Positions 24,730 through 31,464 of a stretch of 64,000 bases of DNA are shown piece by piece. The stretch spans positions 248,001-312,000 of the forward strand of contig NZ_BOSE01000006.1 of assembly GCF_018403185.1 (NCBI RefSeq), in the 5' to 3' direction. The translations under genes and the position numbers were made by a program. How positions within the stretch are numbered: the stretch's first letter is position 1; each line of letters starts with the position of its first letter. The notes beneath the pieces are model-generated. The model saw nothing but the letters and a program-made list of their open reading frames with translations, made no database searches and was not told the DNA's origin. This DNA comes from Paenibacillus montaniterrae (GTDB lineage Bacteria > Bacillota > Bacilli > Paenibacillales > Paenibacillaceae).

Positions 24730-25473
24730 TCATATCTCTAAGTGCAGTTTTTCCCTTAGTAATACTATAAGCTCCTTTGCAGACTCAGTGGCTTGCTCTA
24801 ATGAAATAGTTAATCGATCTGTCACCGAGATAATGTCTTCATGATTTTCAGGTGTTTCGAGTACCTTCCTAATATTTAAATCAGTTGTCCGTATTATTTC
24901 TGCTTTATTCATCAACCGGAGTATTGCACTCATTGAATAATGTGCTGCCCTTAGTGTACGGATAATTTTCAATCGCTTTATTTCCTTCGCTGTATAGGAG
25001 CGTGATCCATTTGAAAGTCTAGGGACTGTCAGCAAGCCATTCCGTTCCCAATTCCGAATAACCTCAGATGAAAGGTCCAGTGCCTGAGCAGCCTCTTTTC
25101 GTGTATACGTTTGAATAGATGCAGATTCTAATCCACCCATCCACTGCTCCGAAAGCTCAATAGCTTCTAATGCCCGATAATATTCTTTTTCTAAATGTGA
25201 CAGATAGGCTTGTGCATATTCCAGTGCTTGAGCAAAATCCTCTCTACCGCTAGCTTCTACAATAGCTCTTGCCTTTTCCCGAATGAGTCCCTGCACAATT
25301 TCACAACGAAATGCGACTCTAGCTACTTTTAGTTGAAATAGATGCACGTCTGAATAAATGCGGTAGCCATTCTCGCCTCTCGGAACAGATGAGATATATC
25401 TCCAGTCTTCATAAATCCGTACGGTGTTGGGATGTACCCCAACTAATGCTGCGATTTCTTTGGTTTTGTACAT
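24730..25473 (-). CDS. Tandem MerR-type transcriptional regulator
   Basis: The protein is 247 residues and contains two MerR-like winged-helix segments. One is at the N-terminus (YKTKEIAALVGVHPNTVRIY, residues 2-70); the second starts near residue 122 (YTRKEAAQALDLSSEVIRNW, then GSRSYTAKEIKRLKIIRTL). Such double-MerR proteins may act as single-chain pseudo-dimers. It is the third gene of an ABC exporter operon, nine bases after the permease stop, and probably controls that operon. No cysteine-based metal site is visible, so a drug or peptide inducer is more likely than a metal. Confidence 0.83.
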   Translation of the reverse strand: MYKTKEIAALVGVHPNTVRIYEDWRYISSVPRGENGYRIYSDVHLFQLKVARVAFRCEIVQGLIREKARAIVEASGREDFAQALEYAQAYLSHLEKEYYRALEAIELSEQWMGGLESASIQTYTRKEAAQALDLSSEVIRNWERNGLLTVPRLSNGSRSYTAKEIKRLKIIRTLRAAHYSMSAILRLMNKAEIIRTTDLNIRKVLETPENHEDIISVTDRLTISLEQATESAKELIVLLREKLHLEI

Positions 25474-25482
25474 CCCGTAACC

Positions 25483-26217
25483 CTACTTCCATTTAAAAAA
25501 TTTGAACGCCCCAACCAAGCTGATAACCGTACAAATACCTAATATTAACATGGGCACCGCCATACCTGCCATGGCTTCACCTGTAGTTACCATTTTTAAT
25601 AAATGAATACCATGTGACAAAGGTAGGATATCCATTATCAATTGAACGAAGCGCGGCATCACTTCATATGGAATCGTCGCACCTGAGAACAATAACATGG
25701 TAAAGTAGGCAACAGAACTCCACATATTCGCTGCCTTTTGATCAGGTACGACACTGCCAATGAAAATACCAATACTGTACATGGCTACAATAACGAATGC
25801 ATATACACTCAAAAACATAAACCAGGAACCTGCTAATCGATAATCAAAAAATAAATAATACACAAGAGTAACACCAACGAATGAAACAAGGGCAGAGGAA
25901 AGCTGAATTAGACCTTGTGCAAACAAAAGCTGTAAAGGCGATACTGGCGTCACTTGGAAGCGTTTCAGAATGCCCCGGTGCCGATAATCAGCAATCGTTA
26001 GCGGTAGACCCATTACACCCGTTGCAAGTACGCCAATAGTTATAACAGCCGCGTAAGATAATTCGAAGTTAGAAGAGCCTGACGATGCCTCTTTGCTAAG
26101 CAAGTAACCAAACAGAACTGCCAAAATGATCGGAAAGCATATACCGAAAATCAAAATATCAATACCTTTCCATACGAGCTTACCTTCGATTTTCAAAAGT
26201 GCAAACATTGTACTCAT
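25483..26217 (-). CDS. ABC-2 type exporter permease
   Basis: The protein is 244 residues with six membrane helices in the ABC-2 pattern (ADYRHRGILKRFQVTPVSPL after helix 2; FSGATIPYEVMPRF in the conserved loop). Its start overlaps the ATPase stop by 4 nt (ATGA), indicating translational coupling. It is likely to be the membrane half of a drug- or peptide-efflux pump. Confidence 0.87.
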   Translation of the reverse strand: MSTMFALLKIEGKLVWKGIDILIFGICFPIILAVLFGYLLSKEASSGSSNFELSYAAVITIGVLATGVMGLPLTIADYRHRGILKRFQVTPVSPLQLLFAQGLIQLSSALVSFVGVTLVYYLFFDYRLAGSWFMFLSVYAFVIVAMYSIGIFIGSVVPDQKAANMWSSVAYFTMLLFSGATIPYEVMPRFVQLIMDILPLSHGIHLLKMVTTGEAMAGMAVPMLILGICTVISLVGAFKFFKWK

Positions 26218-26933
26218 TCCCAGTGTTCCCCCTCACCTGCAAAAAGTAAATATGCGTCTTCAAGCGTTGTTTTCTCACTTGCGATTAACGCTTCCTGAAT
26301 TGTTCCATGAAAGACAGTTTGCCCCTCACGCAAAATTAATATCTCATCGCATAACGCTTCAACCTCATCCATGTAATGTGATGTCAGAACTATTGCCAAA
26401 CCATTTTCTTTCATTGTTAAAAGCTGCTTCCACAGCATACGACGAGCCTTAGTATCAAGCCCTGTTGTCAGTTCATCTAAAAACACAAGCTTCGGTTCAG
26501 GAATGAGGGCAAGCAGTACGGCTAGTCGCTGACGCTCCCCACCAGAAAGCAATTTAACAAGTTGCTTTTCCTTACCTGCCAACCCAAAGGTTTGTAGTAA
26601 AGCAGGTAAGTCAGCCGATTTTCGATAAAGTGCTTGCCACTGTCTGCATGCTTCGGAGACGGTTAATTTATCTTGGAAATTGGTTTCTTGAAACTGCACT
26701 CCTACTTGTTGAAATACCTCCTTTCGATTGCGTACTGGCGATTTACCAACTATACCAAGCTCATCATGAGTGCTTTTTTCAATACCGAGCACTGCAGCAA
26801 TTGTTGATGATTTTCCTGCTCCATTCGCACCTAGTAATCCAAATACATGCCCAGGCTTTACTTGAAAACTAATCCGATCTACTGCCGTTTTCTGACCATA
26901 CGTAACCGACAAATTTTCAACCTTCAGTACCAC
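26214..26933 (-). CDS. ABC exporter ATP-binding protein
   Basis: The protein is 239 residues and starts at GTG, seven bases after AGGAGG. It has Walker A LLGANGAGKSST, Q-loop VGVQFQETNF, signature LSGGERQRLA and Walker B LVFLDELTTGLD, in which Leu replaces the common Pro; the switch His lies in LTSHYMDE. It leads the ATPase-permease-MerR operon that lies exactly between ssrA-like repeats 2 and 3. Confidence 0.88.
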   Translation of the reverse strand: MVLKVENLSVTYGQKTAVDRISFQVKPGHVFGLLGANGAGKSSTIAAVLGIEKSTHDELGIVGKSPVRNRKEVFQQVGVQFQETNFQDKLTVSEACRQWQALYRKSADLPALLQTFGLAGKEKQLVKLLSGGERQRLAVLLALIPEPKLVFLDELTTGLDTKARRMLWKQLLTMKENGLAIVLTSHYMDEVEALCDEILILREGQTVFHGTIQEALIASEKTTLEDAYLLFAGEGEHWE

Positions 26934-27077
26934 GTTCTAACCTCCTAAATTAATCTTAGGACGTAACTATAACAAAAGAGCTATAGGGTGGTGGCATAGT
27001 GGAGGGTTTGAATCGTTGCAATTCTAATTGACTATTCGAAACTTGCACAATTTACATTGGCATTTCATATTGGAATA

Positions 27078-27125
27078 GCAAAAATCCACAACCTCTTGCG
27101 GTTGTGGATTTACATGGTGGAGGCG
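27078..27125 (-). repeat. tmRNA 3'-end-like repeat with terminator, copy 3 (prophage attachment end)
   Basis: The minus strand reads CGCCTCCACCA (27115-27125), a short spacer, then AAATCCACAACC/GGTTGTGGATTT and a T tract. The stem sequence differs completely from copies 1 and 2 but pairs perfectly, and the CCA-end core is the same. It lies immediately left of the first prophage gene and is the best candidate for the left attachment site. The surrounding gap (26934-27290, 357 nt) holds nothing else I can support except the terminator at 27253. Confidence 0.6.
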
Positions 27126-27252
27126 AGCTTACACTGTTAAAAACCCTGTCAGTTAGGTATATAAATTTGAAGCTTGGTAAAAATACGATTAAAGCCAAAG
27201 GATGATCATTAGGTTTTTAATTTATTCATTCTATAATTCATATTCTAAATGC

Positions 27253-27283
27253 AAAAGCTGCCACATTAAATGTAGCAGCTTTT
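27253..27283. terminator. Intrinsic terminator at the left end of the prophage
   Basis: AAAAGCTGC and GCAGCTTTT frame a further ACAT/ATGT stem. It lies just after the stop of the first leftward prophage operon and can work in both directions. Confidence 0.75.
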
Positions 27284-27290
27284 ATAGTTC

Positions 27291-27518
27291 TCATTGCGCC
27301 ACATGCCAGTTGCAATGATCGCAATGCGCATGAATATGTTTATTCCCGTTCCAGTCACAAAAATATTGAAGTTTCTTCTTTTCGCACATTGGGCATTCAA
27401 TCGGCTCGCCATCTGGATTCCCGTCGCTCTTTTCATATATCTCAAGTACCCTTTCAGATACTGTTGTAAAGGCGGCTACCATCTTTTCAATTTCTTCCTC
27501 GCTAAATTTCCTTCTCAT
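27291..27518 (-). CDS. Small phage protein with a zinc-ribbon-like motif
   Basis: The protein is 75 residues. ECPMCEKKKLQYFC followed by HAHCDHCNWH gives CxxC and CxxC pairs that probably bind zinc; the N-terminal half is a charged helix (EEEIEKMVAAFTTVSERV). The ATG at 27518 is preferred because AGGTGG lies upstream. It is the last gene of the LexA-box operon. The function is unknown. Confidence 0.65.
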   Translation of the reverse strand: MRRKFSEEEIEKMVAAFTTVSERVLEIYEKSDGNPDGEPIECPMCEKKKLQYFCDWNGNKHIHAHCDHCNWHVAQ

Positions 27519-27535
27519 TAAAAACCCACCTTTCA

Positions 27536-27748
27536 TCATTTGAACGGAACCATAAATACATTCCGCTCTTTATCCCACTTAAGATACTGTTCTTTGACTA
27601 GCCAGTTCACCGCATCTTTAACTTGCTGCTCACTCCGCATAGATCGCTGTGCAGTGAGCTTTACGTCAAGTCCAAACCATTCATACCTATGACTGTGAAA
27701 CAGCACCGTATACACTTTGCGAATGGTATCGTCTCGTATTCCTAACAT
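27536..27748 (-). CDS. Small winged-helix-like phage protein
   Basis: The protein is 70 residues. The pattern AQRSMRSEQQVKDAVNWLVKEQYLKWDKERNVFMV resembles a winged helix with a recognition helix and wing. Its start overlaps the end of the YolD-like gene by 7 nt. Its role is unknown; it may be a small regulator in the SOS-type operon. Confidence 0.6.
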   Translation of the reverse strand: MLGIRDDTIRKVYTVLFHSHRYEWFGLDVKLTAQRSMRSEQQVKDAVNWLVKEQYLKWDKERNVFMVPFK

Positions 27749-28077
27749 GGCTCATCGTCCACCTCTATGCTTTGAATATCTTCTACAGGAAACCAATCAT
27801 CGCCCACTCTAAAACGTCCATATAAGCGGCTGACACTCTCCACCACTCCAACAACGCGCAATTGCTCAAACGGATCATACAAGTTGATGCAAAGCGGAAC
27901 ACGATGACGCATTGACTGCTGCAGCGCTCGATTGATCTGCTCCAGCTCATGGTCTGCCAGCTGCTTACGTGGCATGCGCTGCTGCTCAGCTGCCCAATCA
28001 TTGAGCGCCTGGACGTGTTCAGGCAGCATCATGCGAGATGATTCCCAAACGCCATTTCCTTCTAGCTTGCCTGCCAT
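27742..28077 (-). CDS. YolD-like protein
   Basis: The protein is 111 residues. The segment MMLPEHVQALNDWAAEQQRM, followed by a helical QINRALQQSMRHRVPLCINLY and a beta-rich end (VVGVVESVSRLYGRFRVGDDWFPVEDIQSIEV), fits the YolD family. In Bacillota these proteins are usually encoded beside Y-family DNA polymerases (UvrX/ImpB) under LexA control. No polymerase is encoded here, but a LexA box does precede the operon. Confidence 0.72.
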   Translation of the reverse strand: MAGKLEGNGVWESSRMMLPEHVQALNDWAAEQQRMPRKQLADHELEQINRALQQSMRHRVPLCINLYDPFEQLRVVGVVESVSRLYGRFRVGDDWFPVEDIQSIEVDDEPC

Positions 28078-28259
28078 TTCCGCAATACCTCCATATCTAC
28101 TACACCGCTTTTGTTAAACGTCCTCACGCTCTTAGCTTGATAGCAATACGCCTTAAAATGTGTATCTCCTGCAGCAAGCACTTTGACATTGCGGATAGAT
28201 ATATTGCGCTTATTGTCAATATAAATAAGTTGAACGTCCTTGCCAATGTAGTTTTGCAT
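28062..28259 (-). CDS. Small beta-rich protein encoded ahead of yolD
   Basis: The protein is 65 residues (MQNYIGKDVQLIYIDNKRNI...). The ATG at 28259 has GAGGTG seven bases upstream, so the three extra codons of the longest frame are rejected. The beta-strand pattern (VQLIYID, IRNVKVLAAG, FKAYCY) recalls the WYL-like small proteins that precede YolD genes. It is the first gene of the SOS-type operon. Its precise function is unknown. Confidence 0.6.
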   Translation of the reverse strand: MQNYIGKDVQLIYIDNKRNISIRNVKVLAAGDTHFKAYCYQAKSVRTFNKSGVVDMEVLRKWQAS

Positions 28260-28296
28260 ACGTATCACCTCATCATTCGTTTGAAGCTATTATATA

Positions 28297-28310
28297 CGAA
28301 CACTTGTTCT
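28297..28310. promoter_or_regulatory. LexA (DinR) box of the yolD operon
   Basis: CGAACACTTGTTCT matches CGAAC-N4-GTTCG at all but the last base. It lies 38 nt upstream of the first gene of the leftward operon, consistent with SOS induction. Confidence 0.65.
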
Positions 28311-28320
28311 GTTTCAAGTT

Positions 28321-28360
28321 AAAAAAAGATCCCACTTCTCTATTCAGTGGGATCTTTTTT
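28321..28360. terminator. Bidirectional terminator overlapping the end of the Arc-like gene
   Basis: AAAAAAGATCCCACT and AGTGGGATCTTTTTT form a 15-bp stem. The stop codon of the Arc-like gene (28340-28342) lies in the loop. Confidence 0.8.
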
Positions 28361-28543
28361 GTTTATTTTTTCTTCAATCGCCGTAATGATGAAGTCATTT
28401 AGACTCATCCCTGCGCGCTTGGCAGCGGCTTCATACACCGCCTTACGCCCTTTAGGGGCATAAGGGTATAGTCTATCATAATTGGCGGCATTGTATTTGT
28501 TTTTGGCGCGTGTTGCTGCTGAACCTTTTTTCTCTTTATCCAT
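28340..28543 (-). CDS. Arc/CopG-like ribbon-helix-helix repressor
   Basis: The protein is 67 residues. YDRLYPYAPKGRKAVYEAAAKRAGMSLNDFIITAIEEKI shows the helix-turn-helix and C-terminal helix of Arc-type ribbon-helix-helix proteins. It is divergently transcribed from the phage gene at 28659. The two palindromes between them (28577 and 28608) are natural operators for this dimeric repressor. Confidence 0.75.
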   Translation of the reverse strand: MDKEKKGSAATRAKNKYNAANYDRLYPYAPKGRKAVYEAAAKRAGMSLNDFIITAIEEKINKKDPTE

Positions 28544-28576
28544 GTAATCACCTCTGTATTATCATACTCCAAAAAA

Positions 28577-28594
28577 TATACTAACGCAAGTATA
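28577..28594. promoter_or_regulatory. Palindromic operator O1 between Arc-like gene and rightward promoter
   Basis: TATACTAACGCAAGTATA is an imperfect palindrome (TATACT..CG..AGTATA). Its centre is 32 bp, about three helical turns, from the centre of the second palindrome at 28608. Confidence 0.55.
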
Positions 28595-28601
28595 AAAACA
28601 C

Positions 28602-28630
28602 TTGACAATATACTCACGTGAGTATATAAT
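28602..28630 (+). promoter_or_regulatory. Consensus sigma-A promoter with embedded perfect operator
   Basis: TTGACA (28602-28607), a 17-bp spacer and TATAAT (28625-28630) form a perfect consensus promoter for the gene at 28659. The spacer is filled by the perfect 20-bp palindrome ATATACTCACGTGAGTATAT (28608-28627), so a bound repressor would occlude both promoter boxes. Confidence 0.85.
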
Positions 28631-28658
28631 TAAAGTATAGAAAGGAGGTGAGAACAAT

Positions 28659-28871
28659 ATGGATAATTTAACGGCTAAAGCATTTGAAAAAATGCAAAAA
28701 AGAGAACACCTCCTGCGAGTGTTACGCGACCAAATGGGACTTGGACGCATTTCGCGGGAAGTGTTCCGGCAAGAAGTTTCAAAAGTCGTTGAACGTTACG
28801 CACTAACGGACAACGAACAGCGCGCTTATGACCTGCATAACAAGATCACTGATCAGCGCAAAAGCAAGTAA
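28659..28871 (+). CDS. Small phage protein behind the repressed consensus promoter
   Basis: The protein is 70 residues, highly charged and helical (MDNLTAKAFEKMQKREHLLR...), with an ideal AGGAGGTG ribosome-binding site. No family is recognised. Being first behind the operator-controlled promoter, it is a candidate early or switch protein. A GGAGAGGG/CCCTCTCC hairpin follows it. Confidence 0.6.
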   Translation: MDNLTAKAFEKMQKREHLLRVLRDQMGLGRISREVFRQEVSKVVERYALTDNEQRAYDLHNKITDQRKSK

Positions 28872-28950
28872 AGTGTTGGAGAGGGTTAGCGGCCCTCTCC
28901 TCCCAATCTTAACATAAAAGCTTTGATTAATAAACTGGGAGGGCTTGAGT

Positions 28951-29181
28951 ATGGCTCATATCATTAGTTTCACTGCTGCTAAGCAACAACGTGAAGATGA
29001 ACAATTACTTGACGATTTTAAAGGGTTTTTAATTGAAATTATGCAGGAAATGACTACTGAAGAAAGAATGGAATTACTCAACTGCTTTGAGCAAGGAGAC
29101 GTCGAGAAATATCTTTCCATTACTCAGCCGATTTGGAATAGAAAGGTCATTCGAGAAATTAATTCGGGGAGGGTTCACTGA
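28951..29181 (+). CDS. Small acidic phage protein
   Basis: The protein is 76 residues with GGGAGGG seven bases before the ATG at 28951 (a TTG at 28945 is a poorer start). It is helical and acidic (EQLLDDFKGFLIEIMQEMTTEERMELL). It is the second gene of the rightward early cluster. No family is recognised. Confidence 0.55.
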   Translation: MAHIISFTAAKQQREDEQLLDDFKGFLIEIMQEMTTEERMELLNCFEQGDVEKYLSITQPIWNRKVIREINSGRVH

Positions 29182-29182
29182 T

Positions 29183-29500
29183 ATGGATAACTTGGGATCG
29201 ATGGTAAAGGTACTGTCAAAAGAGTCCGCAAAAGATTATGTTCTAAACGTCTTACACATGGATAAGGTTCGATCGCTACTTTCGCCTGACACTGATTACT
29301 GGTTTTTCAAAGGGAAAAACGAAAACGGTGATTGGATGGAGATCAGAATTGAACGCAAGCCTAATAAACACAAATTACATAACGTTTCAGAAAGAAAATG
29401 GGAAGCATTAAGCGAAGGTGATTTTACATGGATAGATGCTCTTCCAGAATGGAATATTGCACCTTCTGACGATGTAGACAGTTACTTGCCTAAAGAATAA
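29183..29500 (+). CDS. Phage hypothetical protein
   Basis: The protein is 105 residues. The ATG at 29183 follows GGGAGGG and lies one base after the previous stop; the longer frame beginning at 29087 lies inside the preceding gene and is rejected. It has alternating charged and aromatic residues (DTDYWFFKGKNENGDWMEIRI). No family is recognised. A short GGGGC/GCCCC hairpin follows at 29505-29518. Confidence 0.55.
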   Translation: MDNLGSMVKVLSKESAKDYVLNVLHMDKVRSLLSPDTDYWFFKGKNENGDWMEIRIERKPNKHKLHNVSERKWEALSEGDFTWIDALPEWNIAPSDDVDSYLPKE

Positions 29501-29536
29501 AATCGGGGCTTTAGCCCCTTCAAGGAGTGATTAACT

Positions 29537-29704
29537 ATGAGCAGACTAAAGCAGTTAAAACACTTAGACTACGCCGTATATGGCAATCTGATCGTACCTA
29601 TGCTGATGTTTGACGCAATATCCATCATGGACATATTCGACGATAACGAAGGCGGCAAATGTCGGATTGTGAGCCGCCGAAGAAAAAATAAATCCTACAA
29701 CTGA
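29537..29704 (+). CDS. Very small phage protein (55 residues)
   Basis: An AAGGAG site lies ten bases before the ATG. The product starts MSRLKQLKHLDYAVYGNLIV, has a hydrophobic middle and ends in the basic SRRRKNKSYN. It closes the rightward cluster before the terminator at 29726. No function can be suggested. Confidence 0.5.
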   Translation: MSRLKQLKHLDYAVYGNLIVPMLMFDAISIMDIFDDNEGGKCRIVSRRRKNKSYN

Positions 29705-29725
29705 ATCTTGCAACCAGTAATTCTA

Positions 29726-29755
29726 TAGCCCCTCTAATTTACAGAGGGGCTATTT
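29726..29755. terminator. Intrinsic terminator between convergent early genes
   Basis: TAGCCCCTCT and AGAGGGGCTA pair around a 7-nt loop, followed by TTTG and a T-rich stretch. It separates the rightward small genes from the leftward HTH gene. Confidence 0.75.
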
Positions 29756-29759
29756 GTCT

Positions 29760-29957
29760 CTATTTTACGCGCTGTACAACATCAGATATTTCACAGTCTA
29801 GCACCTCGCATATGCGGTCAATAACCTCTAATGCGACATAATCATCTTTCCATAGTTTTGACGCTGTTCCTGGCGCCAAGCCTACCATTTTTGCAAACTC
29901 AGTTTTTGCTAAGTCTCGCTCTATCAATAAATGTCGCAGTGGCTTATATGTTATCAC
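29760..29957 (-). CDS. Small Cro/CI-type HTH regulator (HTH_26/YozG-like)
   Basis: The protein is 65 residues: an HTH with no extra domain (LIERDLAKTEFAKMVGLAPGT, then VIDRICEVLDCEISDVVQ). Translation starts at GTG, five bases after GAGGTG. It is divergent from the gene at 30099, with inverted repeats and a promoter between them. It is a likely Cro-like or repressor component of the lysogeny switch. Confidence 0.75.
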   Translation of the reverse strand: MITYKPLRHLLIERDLAKTEFAKMVGLAPGTASKLWKDDYVALEVIDRICEVLDCEISDVVQRVK

Positions 29958-30007
29958 GTCATCACCTCACAAATCTTGTAACTATAATACACAATGTTGG
30001 CGATAAT

Positions 30008-30086
30008 TTCAACTTCTTGAAAATAATTTCGCGAACATAGTTGACAATAAATTCGTGATGTTGTATATTAATTACAAGAAGTTGAA
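30008..30086. promoter_or_regulatory. Divergent regulatory region with 12-bp inverted operators and a sigma-A promoter
   Basis: TTCAACTTCTTG (30008-30019) recurs inverted as CAAGAAGTTGAA (30075-30086). Between them TTGACA (30041-30046), 17 bp and TATATT (30064-30069) make a strong rightward promoter for the gene at 30099 and the integrase beyond. The inverted copies flank the promoter symmetrically and probably bind the HTH protein encoded at 29760. Confidence 0.65.
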
Positions 30087-30098
30087 TATATTTTCGAG

Positions 30099-30458
30099 AT
30101 GATGATTAGAATGAAGGTTTACGTTAATGGTAAGTTTGAAAAGTTGGAGTTTAATTTCAATGGTGTTAACTGTGCGCAAGATGTCATCGGTAATCAGGAC
30201 GGCTTGCAATTTTTTCACTATAACGAGGAGGTCGATGCTTATGAGTGCGATCAAAGCACCTTCGATTACTGGAAAAAGGCACTTGCAGATCACGAGGAGC
30301 TGGAAGAAAAGAAACAAGAACTAATCACGATTTACGGCTCCGAAATTGTTTATGCTGCAATTAATGAAGCAGGTGATTACGACTTTGATGATCAACCTGC
30401 GGTTTACATCGCAGCACTGGAAGAATTACAAAAAGAAAAGCCCCACCCGGCAGAGTAG
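30099..30458 (+). CDS. Acidic phage hypothetical protein in front of the integrase
   Basis: The protein is 119 residues, or 115 if the ATG at 30111 is used; the ribosome-binding site is weak in both cases. It has a beta-rich N-terminus (KVYVNGKFEKLEFNFNGV) and an acidic helical C-terminus with EEKKQELITIYGSEIVYAAI. A GAGAATA/TATTCTC hairpin separates it from the integrase gene. The function is unknown. Confidence 0.6.
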   Translation: MMIRMKVYVNGKFEKLEFNFNGVNCAQDVIGNQDGLQFFHYNEEVDAYECDQSTFDYWKKALADHEELEEKKQELITIYGSEIVYAAINEAGDYDFDDQPAVYIAALEELQKEKPHPAE

Positions 30459-30523
30459 GACTTATGAGAATAGCAGAGTTGCCCCTCTGTTATTCTCCCC
30501 CATTATAACATATGGAGGATATG

Positions 30524-31459
30524 ATGATACAGTACGAGGACGATTTTTGCAATTGGCTCAAAAGTGACAATTTAACGGATGGTACGATCCGTAACCTCCG
30601 TTTTGCATTTGTAGAGTTTGCTAGGTTCTGTTTGGAGATAGGTGTTGATTTTGACACATTATCCGTTGATGTTAGCCGGCAATATATGATTCGCCTCAAT
30701 GAACGTCCGAGCTACCAGAAACCTAATCAGTTGTTATCTAAAAGTACCATCCTTAAGCATTTTCAATTTTTAAAAAAGTTGGAACGGTACTTAAATGAAA
30801 AAGGTCTATATATCGGAATACTGGTAGGTGATATACGCCGACCTCAACCTCGTAAAACAGTCATTAACGGGTTCACTGCTGAACAATTGCAGGCTATTAT
30901 CGATGCCGTAAGAGAAACTAGGAAGGACGAGTATTACAGAGATCGCATGACCCTAATCCTATACTTACTAGCATCGACAGGGTTGAGAATTGGTGAAGCC
31001 TTACGACTCAATATTAGTGACTTTGATTTCAAATATCGCGTTATGCTCGTTCTTGGAAAAGGTGATAAAGAACGAATCGTTCCGTTTTCTCCAGAACTGC
31101 GCGAATTACTCCAAATCTACATTCAAAAATATAATCTGAACAAAGATGATTTATTGTTTGCATCACGATATGGCAAGCCTCTGTCACCAGCAACTATTCG
31201 TGATGCATTACGAGTTGCTAAAAGACGGCTTGGCACTAAATACAACATCGATCAGATGCGAGTTAGCCCGCATACGTTCAGGCATACTTTCGCAAAACTT
31301 TGGGTGGTCAATGACGGCAATCAAATCGCATTAAGTCGGATTATGGGGCATGAGTCTATGGCCATGACCAATAAATATGTGCAACTATGGAGCGTTGATT
31401 TAACTGATGCATATGACACATGTAATCCTTGCAAAAATATAAAAATATCTATGGAGTGA
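30524..31459 (+). CDS. int: Phage tyrosine recombinase (integrase)
   Basis: The protein is 311 residues. The N-terminal SAM-like DNA-binding domain (about 1-105) is followed by the catalytic domain. All catalytic residues are visible: Arg in TGLRIGEALRL, Lys in GKGDKERIV, His/Arg in SPHTFRHTFA, His in IMGHESM and Tyr in TNKYVQL. The start at 30524 lies five bases after GGAGG; earlier ATG codons overlap that site. It is likely to integrate this prophage at the 3' end of ssrA, whose end-like repeat lies at 27115. That pairing is inferred from proximity. Confidence 0.93.
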   Translation: MIQYEDDFCNWLKSDNLTDGTIRNLRFAFVEFARFCLEIGVDFDTLSVDVSRQYMIRLNERPSYQKPNQLLSKSTILKHFQFLKKLERYLNEKGLYIGILVGDIRRPQPRKTVINGFTAEQLQAIIDAVRETRKDEYYRDRMTLILYLLASTGLRIGEALRLNISDFDFKYRVMLVLGKGDKERIVPFSPELRELLQIYIQKYNLNKDDLLFASRYGKPLSPATIRDALRVAKRRLGTKYNIDQMRVSPHTFRHTFAKLWVVNDGNQIALSRIMGHESMAMTNKYVQLWSVDLTDAYDTCNPCKNIKISME

Positions 31460-31464
31460 TGACC

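Noticed and set aside
29087..29182. N-terminal extension of the gene at 29183
   Set aside because: This part lies entirely within the preceding gene in another frame, while a strong ribosome-binding site precedes the ATG at 29183.
29505..29518. GGGGC/GCCCC hairpin as a terminator
   Set aside because: The stem is only five base pairs with no T tract, and the next gene's ribosome-binding site follows at once.
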